From the NCBI RefSeq assembly GCF_001507645.1, contig NZ_CP013909.1:1240001-1304000 (forward strand): a DNA stretch of 64,000 bases. Reading direction: 5' to 3'. This stretch comes from Hymenobacter sedentarius. GTDB taxonomy: Bacteria; Bacteroidota; Bacteroidia; Cytophagales; Hymenobacteraceae. The stretch's first letter is position 1. Each line of letters starts with the position of its first letter. Positions 9,619-16,533 of the stretch are shown in pieces. Under the pieces are notes generated by a model. That model saw only the letters and a list, made by a program, of their open reading frames with translations, ran no database searches and was not told the DNA's origin. Position numbers and translations under genes: made by a program.

Positions 9619-10390
9619 ACTCACTTTGCTGCTGGCCCTGGGGCTGCTGTTGGGCAGCTGCCACCGCAAAGCGGTACCCACTACCTCGGCCAACGGCCCG
9701 GGCACTTCGGTATCCGTGGCTGAGCCGTCGGTGCGGGCCACCAACACCACGTTTACCTTCCTGAATGCCAAGGGCAAGGCCCAAATCAACATGAAGGGCC
9801 AAAAGCAGGGCGCCAACGTGACGCTGCGCATGCGCCGCGACAGCATCATCTGGATTTCGGCGGGCCTGGTAGGCGTAGAGGGCGTGCGCGCCGTGCTCAC
9901 CCACGACTCGGTGCGGGTGCTCAACAAGCTGGAGAAAACCTATTTTTCGGGCGGCTACGACTACTTGAGCAAACTGCTGAACGTGCCCGTCAGCTTTGCC
10001 CAGATGCAGGCGCTGCTGCTCGGCGACTACCTGCCGGCGCCCACCGGCACCACCCCCAAAGTAGCCACCGAAGAGGCCGGCCGCCAGCGCGTAAGCTACC
10101 CCTTGGCGGGCGTCATGATTGAGCGCCTGCTGCAGGCCACTACTGGCCGCGTGCAGCAGCTCAAGGTGAGCGACGATTCCACCAAGCGCAACCTCACCGT
10201 TGATTACACCGATTTTCGGCCCCTGGATGAGCAAGCCAACCTGCCCTTTGCGCACGCTACCTTTATCCAAGCTCAACAGGCTGCGCTGGGCGTGATTACG
10301 GCGGCCATTAATTACACCAAGGTGAACGCCGGGCGCGAGCGCCTCGCCTTTCCCTTTGTAATCCCCAAAGGCTACAAGCGGCAGAAATAA
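9611..10390 (+). CDS. DUF4292-type outer-membrane lipoprotein
   Basis: 259 residues. The lipoprotein signal MNKLTLLLALGLLLGSC ends in the lipobox LGSC, so Cys17 should be lipidated. The mature domain, with segments such as NMKGQKQGANVTLRMRRDSI and VLTHDSVRVLNKLEKTY, resembles the Bacteroidota DUF4292 family. That family has a LolB/LolA-like half-barrel character, which is recalled knowledge and not tested. It overlaps the TPR gene by 8 bp and lies 3 bp before the EnvC-like gene, so these three form one operon. A role in lipoprotein or lipid handling at the outer membrane is possible. Confidence 0.75.
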   Translation: MNKLTLLLALGLLLGSCHRKAVPTTSANGPGTSVSVAEPSVRATNTTFTFLNAKGKAQINMKGQKQGANVTLRMRRDSIIWISAGLVGVEGVRAVLTHDSVRVLNKLEKTYFSGGYDYLSKLLNVPVSFAQMQALLLGDYLPAPTGTTPKVATEEAGRQRVSYPLAGVMIERLLQATTGRVQQLKVSDDSTKRNLTVDYTDFRPLDEQANLPFAHATFIQAQQAALGVITAAINYTKVNAGRERLAFPFVIPKGYKRQK

Positions 10391-10393
10391 GCA

Positions 10394-11953
10394 ATGGGTT
10401 TTGAATGGCGCACGTTGAATAATCAGGTACAGAAGCAGGCTGGTAAGAAGGGGAGCACATTGGGTAAACCCAGTGCCGGGCAGGGCCGCGGGCGGTGGAT
10501 GCTGCTGTGCTTGCTGAGTTTGTGGCTGGCCGTGCCCGCTGCTGCCCAGCAGCGGAGCAAGAAGCAGCCCACCAAAAGCACCAAGGCCAAACCGCGCACG
10601 GCTGCCCGCACGGCCCGCCCCAAAAGCAAGGCCCAGCTGGAGCGCGAGCGCCTGGCCAACCTGCGCCAGATTCAGCAAACCAGCCAGGCGCTGAACCAAA
10701 CCCAGGAAAAAAAGAAAGTGAGTTTGGGCCAACTGCACGTCATCACCGAAAAGCTGACGGTGAAAAAGCAGGTTATCCAGGGGATTTCGACCCAGCTGCA
10801 GGGCATCGAAACCAACGTGCACCAAACGGCCAAGCAGGTGCTGCAAACCCAGCAAACCCTGAGCGAGCTAAAGGCCGAATACGCACGTCTGCTTTACACG
10901 GCGTCCAAAACGGCCAGCGGCTTCAACCAGCTGATGTTTTTGTTTGCGGCGGATTCGTTCAACCAGTTTGCCTTGCGGCTGCGCTATATCCGGCAGTACA
11001 CCGAAGAGCGGCAGCGCCAGGCGGCCCGCATCATGGGCGCACAGTACCGGCTGCACGAGCAGCTCACGGGCCTCACGCAGCAGCAGCAACGCAAAAGCCG
11101 GTTGCTCAGCAGCCAGCTCAACGAGAATAAAAACCTACTGACCCTGAAGTCCAAAGAGGATGAAATGGTGCAGCAGCTCAGCCAGCAGGAGCAGGGCCTG
11201 CGCCAGGAGCTGGAAGAGCACCGCCGCTCGGTGGTGCGCCTCGACAACCTGATTGCCGAGCGCGTGCGCGAAGAAATTGCCCGCGCCGCCCGCGCGGCCC
11301 GCCTAGCTGCTAAGCGTGAAGCCGCTCTGGCCGCCGCCCGGACGGCCCGCGCCGCTGCGGCCCGCAGGGCGGCCGCCCCCAGCCCGCGCCGTGAGCCCGA
11401 CGCCCCCGCCAGTGCCAATGCCGCGGAAAGCGACAACGCCACGGCCGCGCCCGAATCCGACGCGCCCGAAACGGCCGCCGAGGCCGCGGCCGACCGCCGG
11501 GCCGTGCGCGTGGCCCTCACGCCCGAAACGGCGCTACTGTCGTCTTCCTTTGCCGGCAACCGCGGCCGGCTGCCCTGGCCCGTGGGGCGTGGGTTTATCA
11601 GCCAGCGCTTTGGGCGGCACCCGCACCCGGTGCTGAAAAACGTGACCGTCGAAAACCGGGGCGTCGACATCCAGACCGGTGCCGGCGAGGCCGTGCGGGC
11701 CTGCTTCGACGGCAAGGTGCTCACCATTGCCAACATCGCCGGCATGAACACCATCGTGATGATTCAGCACGGCGACTTCTTCACGGTATATGCCAAGTTG
11801 CGGTCGGTGAACGTGCACGAAGGCCAGCGCGTGAGCGCCCGGGAGGTCATCGGCACCGTGGCTACTGATGGCGAAGGCACATCGGAAGTGCAGTTTCAGG
11901 TGTGGCACAACTCGGCCAACCTTAATCCGGAAAGCTGGTTGGGCCACCGCTAG
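10394..11953 (+). CDS. EnvC-like murein hydrolase activator (coiled coil plus degenerate M23/LytM domain)
   Basis: 519 residues. A hydrophobic signal segment MLLCLLSLWLAVPAAA begins at about residue 36 and is followed by QQ. Next come a basic linker, a long coiled coil (about 75-300), an Ala/Arg/Pro-rich low-complexity stretch (about 300-370) and a C-terminal LytM fold (about 385-515). The zinc ligands of active M23 enzymes are missing: the usual HxxxD reads RGVD, and the HxH strand reads VQFQVW. This is the E. coli EnvC/NlpD condition, so I infer an amidase activator in cell separation. ATG 10394 may be extended; ATG 10499 is an alternative. Confidence 0.85.
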   Translation: MGFEWRTLNNQVQKQAGKKGSTLGKPSAGQGRGRWMLLCLLSLWLAVPAAAQQRSKKQPTKSTKAKPRTAARTARPKSKAQLERERLANLRQIQQTSQALNQTQEKKKVSLGQLHVITEKLTVKKQVIQGISTQLQGIETNVHQTAKQVLQTQQTLSELKAEYARLLYTASKTASGFNQLMFLFAADSFNQFALRLRYIRQYTEERQRQAARIMGAQYRLHEQLTGLTQQQQRKSRLLSSQLNENKNLLTLKSKEDEMVQQLSQQEQGLRQELEEHRRSVVRLDNLIAERVREEIARAARAARLAAKREAALAAARTARAAAARRAAAPSPRREPDAPASANAAESDNATAAPESDAPETAAEAAADRRAVRVALTPETALLSSSFAGNRGRLPWPVGRGFISQRFGRHPHPVLKNVTVENRGVDIQTGAGEAVRACFDGKVLTIANIAGMNTIVMIQHGDFFTVYAKLRSVNVHEGQRVSAREVIGTVATDGEGTSEVQFQVWHNSANLNPESWLGHR

Positions 11954-11974
11954 CGGGCCTGGCCGGTAAGGCTA

Positions 11975-12017
11975 GCTCAAAAAAAAACCCGAACCAAAGG
12001 TGCGGGTCTTTCTGAGC
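11975..12017 (+). terminator. Intrinsic terminator after the envC-like gene
   Basis: GCTCA...ACCCG pairs with CGGGT...TGAGC around an AACCAAAGGTG-type loop. An A-run on the 5' side and a T-rich 3' side make it usable for transcripts arriving from either side. Confidence 0.65.
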
Positions 12018-12196
12018 TATGAAAACAAACTTAGCTGTCGGCAAAAGTGGCCATTAGCCAGCTGCTCCCGATAACCAGAACAAAGGTGGTCGGAGCTGGG
12101 CCGTCGCCGGAGCGTATTTCGGCGAATCGCCGGATTGGAGCGGCGAACGTTCGATTTGCCTATGCCAGCAGCAAGGCCGCTGCGCAGGCCAGCCGC

Positions 12197-13141
12197 CTAC
12201 ACCAGATTCAGCCGCCCGAGCAGGCCGGGTTTGTAGGAGCTACCGATGGGCACCCGCACCGGCAAGCGGCTCAGGCTGGCGTCGCGCACGCCATCGAGCA
12301 GGGCCACATCGGCCTCGATGGCCACAATGCGGTCGAGCCGCACAATGTACTTGCGGTGCACGCGGGCAAAGTCGCGAACCGGCAGCTTGGTTTCCAGGTC
12401 CTTCATGGTGCCGTACACCGTGAGCCGCTCGCGGGTGGTGTACAGGTTCACGTAGTCGCCCAGCGCTTCGACGTACTGCAGGTCGGCGGTGGCAATGCGC
12501 ACCAGGCGCTGGTCCTGCTTGACAAAAATTTCTGAGCGGGTATTGGCGTAAAGCGAATCGCCGGAGTTGTTGGCCATGCGCAGCACGCCTTCGAGCTTCT
12601 GGCGTTCGTCTTCGAGCTGAAGGCGGACGCGCCGCAGCTCCAGGTGGGCCATTACCTGACGGGCCAAGATGCGCAGGGCCTCGCGCTGGTCGGGGCTTAG
12701 CTCGCGGGGCACGGTGTCGAGGGTGCAGAGCGTGCCCAGGGGCTGGCCTTCGGGCGATAGCAGCGGCGCACCCGCGTAGAAGCGGATGTTGGGGTCGCCG
12801 GTCACGAGCGGGTTGTTAACAAAGCGGGCGTCGGCGGTGGCGTCGGGCACTTCGTACACGTCGCTGGCCCGCATGGCGTACTGGCAGAAGGCGTGCTCGC
12901 GCGGCGTTTCGCTGGCGTTCAGGCCCACTTTGGCTTTAAACCACTGCCGTTCCCCGTCAATCAAAGACACCAGCGACATGGGCGTGCCGCAGATAAACGC
13001 CGCCAGCTGCGTCAGGTCGTTAAAGACCGGCTCCGGGGCAGTGTCCAGCACCTGGTAGCTCTGAAGCACATCCATGCGTTCCGGCTCGTTTACTTGGCGC
13101 AGGGCCGAATCCGCTTGGGTGGTACGCTTGGGTGGGGTCAC
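12197..13141 (-). CDS. GAF-domain sensor fused to a LytTR DNA-binding domain
   Basis: About 314 residues from GTG 13141; the ORF stays open to ATG 13243, and ATG 13075 is also possible. The N-terminal half is a GAF domain with the familiar pattern REHAFCQYAM, VPDATADARFVNNPLVTG, IRFYAGAPL and LGTLCTLD. A short helix (LELRRVRLQLEDERQKLEGV) links it to a C-terminal LytTR domain (VRIATADLQYVEALGDYVNL, FARVHRKYIVRLDRIVAIEA). LytTR domains bind direct repeats at promoters; GAF domains bind small ligands or sense redox. No receiver domain is present, so it is not a classical two-component regulator. No target is apparent nearby. Confidence 0.85.
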   Translation of the reverse strand: MTPPKRTTQADSALRQVNEPERMDVLQSYQVLDTAPEPVFNDLTQLAAFICGTPMSLVSLIDGERQWFKAKVGLNASETPREHAFCQYAMRASDVYEVPDATADARFVNNPLVTGDPNIRFYAGAPLLSPEGQPLGTLCTLDTVPRELSPDQREALRILARQVMAHLELRRVRLQLEDERQKLEGVLRMANNSGDSLYANTRSEIFVKQDQRLVRIATADLQYVEALGDYVNLYTTRERLTVYGTMKDLETKLPVRDFARVHRKYIVRLDRIVAIEADVALLDGVRDASLSRLPVRVPIGSSYKPGLLGRLNLV

Positions 13142-13334
13142 GTGGTATGGTAAAGTAATGGTGTTTCGGTGCCGGCCCCGGTAGGCCGATAAAGCTCGAA
13201 GTGAAAAGGTTACAAAGCTAATCGGTGGACGGACGTGGGCCATCGGATTCCGCTCAACCGCAAACTACGCGCGGCCAACCTGCTCAATTTACTCGCGAAA
13301 GCTCGGCTTCATCTGCTAAAACCTTACTATCGGG

Positions 13335-13342
13335 TATCTTTG
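13335..13342 (+). promoter_or_regulatory. Bacteroidota -7 promoter element (TATCTTTG) for the tatA pair
   Basis: Exact TAnnTTTG match 72 bp upstream of the first tatA ATG; probable promoter for both tatA genes and perhaps gatA. Confidence 0.6.
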
Positions 13343-13414
13343 AGACTCCAAAAGGTGTTTGGCTACGTATATCTTCCTTTATCACCCTAACCGGGCCCCA
13401 TCGCCCTCCCGTTC

Positions 13415-13753
13415 ATGCTTCATTCCCTGTTTCTAATTGGTAGCTTCGGAACAACCGAAATGCTGCTTATCCTGTTTGTGGTCATCCTGTTGTTCGGGGC
13501 CAAGCGTATTCCCGAGCTGTTCAAAGGTATGGGCCAAGGCGTGCGTGAGTTCAAGGACGCCAGCAAGGCGGAAGAGAGCCAGCAGCCTCAGTTCCGCGAC
13601 CAGCCCACGGCTCCGCCCGTGCAGCCGCCTTATCAGCAGCCCTATCCCCAGCAAGGCTACCCCCAGCCGGGAGCGGCGCCGCAGCAGGGCTACCAGCAGC
13701 CGGTGCCCCCCGTTTTCAACCCCAACGACCCGAATAATCAGCCGCGCCACTAA
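13415..13753 (+). CDS. tatA: Twin-arginine translocase TatA/TatE-type subunit (first copy)
   Basis: 112 residues. A single N-terminal membrane helix ([20 protein letters not shown]) is followed by the FGAKRIPEL hinge and amphipathic helix ([14 protein letters not shown]) that define TatA/TatE. The tail from about residue 55 is a Pro/Gln/Tyr-rich repeat ([15 protein letters not shown]). TatA multimers form the protein-conducting part of the Tat system in the inner membrane. It lies 14 bp before a second tatA. No tatC is nearby. Confidence 0.93.
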   Translation: MLHSLFLIGSFGTTEMLLILFVVILLFGAKRIPELFKGMGQGVREFKDASKAEESQQPQFRDQPTAPPVQPPYQQPYPQQGYPQPGAAPQQGYQQPVPPVFNPNDPNNQPRH

Positions 13754-13767
13754 GCGCCCGTATTGTC

Positions 13768-14253
13768 ATGCAAACTCCTTTCATCCTCTTCCTAGGCGAC
13801 ATCGGCGGCTCCGAGCTCATGCTGATAATGGTCGTCATCCTCATTTTCTTTGGGGCCAATAAGATTCCTGAGCTGGCGCGGGGCCTGGGCAAAGGCATCC
13901 GCGAGTTCAAGGACGCCAGCACCGAAATCCGCCGCGAGTTTGAGCAGGCTGGCCAGCCCACGCCGCCCAACTACCCGCAGCCCCAGCCCACCTACGACGC
14001 GCAGAACCACTACCCCGCGCCTGCCCCTGCGGTGCCTCCGGCGCCGGTAGCCGATACCGGCTCGGGGCTCGAGCCTTGGGCGGCGCCCGCCACGGCTTCC
14101 GTTGCGCCCACGGCCGATGCCGACTATTCTTTTGAGAAGAAAGCCGACGAGCCGGCGCCGCCCGTGGCGCCCACGCTGCCGCCCAACCTGGCGCCCGAAG
14201 GCACCCAGCCCCGGCAGCCCTACATTCCGGCGTCGCCCAATCCCAACGCATAA
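13768..14253 (+). CDS. tatA: Twin-arginine translocase TatA/TatE-type subunit (second copy)
   Basis: 161 residues with the same architecture as the gene before it: a membrane helix (ELMLIMVVILIFFGANKIPE), the hinge FGANKIPELARGLG, and an amphipathic helix ending in REFKDAST. The Pro/Ala-rich tail (about 60-161) is longer, with a short acidic-aromatic patch (DADYSFEKK). The shared REFKDAS sequence suggests tandem duplication and divergence of the tails. One copy may act as TatA and the other as a TatB- or TatE-like subunit; sequence alone does not decide. Confidence 0.92.
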   Translation: MQTPFILFLGDIGGSELMLIMVVILIFFGANKIPELARGLGKGIREFKDASTEIRREFEQAGQPTPPNYPQPQPTYDAQNHYPAPAPAVPPAPVADTGSGLEPWAAPATASVAPTADADYSFEKKADEPAPPVAPTLPPNLAPEGTQPRQPYIPASPNPNA

Positions 14254-14284
14254 CGCCTTTTCGGCCACCTAATCTGCAAGTAGT

Positions 14285-15712
14285 TTGAAGCGTTTTCATT
14301 CTTTATCCGAAGTTCGTAGCGAGCTGGCGGCGGGCACCACGTCCTGCCGGCAGCTCGTTGAGTATTACCTGGGCAACATCGAGCGCCAGCAGCACCTCAA
14401 CGCCTTCCTGGAGGTGTGGCCCGACGAGGCCCGCGCCCAGGCCGATGCCGTGGACGCCAAGCTGGCTGCCGGCACGGCCGGACCGCTGGCCGGCATGGTC
14501 CTCGGCATCAAGGACGTGCTGGCGTACGCCGGGCACTCGCTGCAAAGCAGCAGCCTGATGCTCGACGGCTTTAAGTCGCTCTTCACCGGCACGGCCGTGC
14601 AGCGCCTACTCGACGCCGACGCCATCATCATCGGCCGGCAGAACTGCGACGAGTTTGCTATGGGCGGCTCAAATGAAACGTCCTACTTCGGCCCGGCCCG
14701 CAACGCTGCCGACCCCGACCGGGTGCCCGGCGGCTCGTCGGGCGGCTCGGCCGTGGCCGTGCAGGCCGATATGTGCCTGGCTTCCATCGGCTCCGATACC
14801 GGTGGCTCGGTGCGTCAGCCGGCCGCCTTCTGTGGTGTCGTTGGGCTAAAACCCACGTACTCGCGTGTTTCGCGCTACGGCTTGGTGGCGTTTGCGTCGT
14901 CGTTCGACCAGATTGGGCCCATCACCCGCTCGGTGCAGGACGCCGCGCTGCTTTTGGAAGTAATGGCCGGCCCCGACGGCATGGACAGCACCGCCAGTCA
15001 GCGCGAGGTGCCGGCCTACAGCCAGCAGCTCACGCCCGCGCCGCACTACCGCATCGGCTACATCGCCGACGCCATCGACAGCGAAGGCCTGAACCCCGAA
15101 ATCAAGGCTGCGCTGGAAACCCAGCTCGACATCCTGCGCGGCCAGGGCCACGTGGTAGAGGCCGTGGACTTTCCGTACCTCGATTTCATGATTCCGACCT
15201 ATTACATCCTCACCACGGCCGAAGCGAGCTCCAACTTGGGCCGCTTCGACGGGGTGAAGTACGGCTACCGCGCCCCAGATGCCACGGATTTGGAGTCGCT
15301 TTACAAAAAGAGCCGCGCCCAGGGCTTCGGAGCCGAGGTGCAGCGGCGCATTCTGCTGGGCACCTTCGTGCTCAGCGCCAACTACTACGACGCCTACTAC
15401 ACCAAAGCCCAGCGCGTGCGCCGGCTGATTAAGGACAAAACCGACGAGCTGCTGCGCCAGTACGATTTCCTGGTGCTGCCCACCACGCCCACCACGGCCT
15501 TCAAAATTGGCGAGAAGCAGGACCCCGTGTCCATGTACCTGGCCGACATTTTCACGGTGCAGGCCTCGCTGGCGGGCGTGCCGGCCATCTCGGTGCCGGT
15601 AGGGGAGGATGCCGCCGGCTTGCCAATCGGCTTGCAGGTGATGGCCGGTGCTTTCCGTGAAGCCGAGCTACTGGCTTTTGCCAGCGTGCTTACGGAAGAG
15701 GTGCTGGCGTAG
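14285..15712 (+). CDS. gatA: Asp/Glu-tRNA amidotransferase subunit A
   Basis: 475 residues from a TTG start. GatA is the glutaminase subunit of GatCAB, which converts Glu-tRNA(Gln) or Asp-tRNA(Asn) to the amide form. The amidase-signature motifs are intact: catalytic Lys in LGIKDVLAY, the Gly/Ser-rich loop GGSSGGSAVAVQ, and the Ser-rich DTGGSVRQPAAFCGVVGLKP with the cis-Ser/Ser pair. The N-terminus SLSEVRSEL matches family starts, supporting TTG 14285; there is no nearby ATG. It lies 31 bp after the second tatA and may be co-transcribed. gatB and gatC are not in the window. Confidence 0.95.
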   Translation: MKRFHSLSEVRSELAAGTTSCRQLVEYYLGNIERQQHLNAFLEVWPDEARAQADAVDAKLAAGTAGPLAGMVLGIKDVLAYAGHSLQSSSLMLDGFKSLFTGTAVQRLLDADAIIIGRQNCDEFAMGGSNETSYFGPARNAADPDRVPGGSSGGSAVAVQADMCLASIGSDTGGSVRQPAAFCGVVGLKPTYSRVSRYGLVAFASSFDQIGPITRSVQDAALLLEVMAGPDGMDSTASQREVPAYSQQLTPAPHYRIGYIADAIDSEGLNPEIKAALETQLDILRGQGHVVEAVDFPYLDFMIPTYYILTTAEASSNLGRFDGVKYGYRAPDATDLESLYKKSRAQGFGAEVQRRILLGTFVLSANYYDAYYTKAQRVRRLIKDKTDELLRQYDFLVLPTTPTTAFKIGEKQDPVSMYLADIFTVQASLAGVPAISVPVGEDAAGLPIGLQVMAGAFREAELLAFASVLTEEVLA

Positions 15713-15727
15713 CCCACGGCCGGGCCG

Positions 15728-16084
15728 CTAGTCGTTGCGGTCCGTGCCGTTTACCGTGATAACATTGGCCCGGTCGATGGCGATGTCGTACTGGTAGCAC
15801 GTGCTGATGTCCGTGGTTTTGACATAGTTAACATTGTTTACCGTGATGGTAAACGTGACCTGCCCTGGCGCGTAGCTGGCGTATTCCGACGACGTGCCGG
15901 GGTCCACGTTATTGATGTTGATGGTATTGCCGCCTGACGTTTTCACCTGGACGCTGGCCTTTTGGGTGCCGTTGTTGGTAATGCGGGCCCGGGGCTGTTC
16001 GCCTTTGCACTTTTTGCATCCGCTTGCTGCCAGGGTAAAGAAGGCAATGAACAGCGCGAACAATAGAAATTTTCCGACTTTCAT
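15728..16084 (-). CDS. Small secreted lipoprotein of unknown function
   Basis: 118 residues. The signal sequence MKVGKFLLFALFIAFFTLAASGC ends in a lipobox (ASGC) followed by KKCK, so Cys23 should be lipidated. The mature part looks like one all-beta immunoglobulin-like domain: alternating hydrophobic strands ITNNGTQKASVQVKTSG, INNVDPGTSSEYASYAPG and VTFTITVNNV. This shape is typical of small surface lipoproteins. It is convergent with gatA, with only 15 bp between the stops and no obvious terminator there. A weak -7 element (TACCTTTC on the minus strand) lies near 16152-16159. Confidence 0.75.
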   Translation of the reverse strand: MKVGKFLLFALFIAFFTLAASGCKKCKGEQPRARITNNGTQKASVQVKTSGGNTININNVDPGTSSEYASYAPGQVTFTITVNNVNYVKTTDISTCYQYDIAIDRANVITVNGTDRND

Positions 16085-16483
16085 ACTGAGGCTTGTTGGT
16101 AATTGGCTTTAGCGTGTCAGTCCGAAAAAAGGGCTGCCGTAGGGCGAAAGGTACATAGTTTCTGGAGACGTCCAGTGGTAAGGAGAAAACGTTGCGAGAT
16201 AGAGTTGGGAGAATTCCGGGCGGACAGTTGTGCGCGAAAGAGCTGAATTCAACACTCCGCGGTGGTAAGCATTTATAAAAAATACCACAATGGGGGAGCT
16301 GCTGGCTGTGGTTGAGGAGCAGCGAGCCTTGTTTCCCGCACTGCGAACAAGCACGTGTTTTGAAGAGGCACAAGCCGCTGCCGGGCCCCAGTAACTAGGG
16401 CGTGAAAGACTTGGGCAAGGCTTGCTGAATGAGCCTTATTTGGAGTAGCTCAACGGGCTTGGCCAACCGAATTTTATAGGGAA
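16085..16483. other. Gene-free divergent intergenic region
   Basis: About 400 bp between two divergent genes, the small lipoprotein (-) and the MltD-like gene (+). The short minus-strand frames here have no signal sequence or family pattern. A weak minus-strand -7 match lies at about 16152-16159. I see no RNA gene or repeat. Confidence 0.5.
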
Positions 16484-16504
16484 TTGTATATCCAACCTAT
16501 ACAA
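16484..16504. promoter_or_regulatory. Operator-like dyad TTGTATA-N7-TATACAA
   Basis: Perfect 7-bp arms around TCCAACC, 18 bp upstream of a TACCTTAG sequence (16522-16529, seven of eight matches to the -7 consensus) and 30 bp before the MltD-like ATG. The position suits a regulator binding site; no regulator can be named. Confidence 0.35.
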
Positions 16505-16533
16505 CTTCTTTACCCTTGCTCTACCTTAGTGCT

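Noticed and set aside
9251..10855. 534-codon minus ORF across the TPR, DUF4292 and EnvC-like genes
   Set aside because: Spans three coupled real genes; no convincing start or domain.
12047..12535. 162-codon + ORF downstream of the EnvC-like gene
   Set aside because: It overlaps the LytTR domain on the other strand, whose sequence pattern is clear.
16109..16354. 81-codon minus ORF in the gap before the MltD-like gene
   Set aside because: No signal, composition or family support; treated as non-coding.
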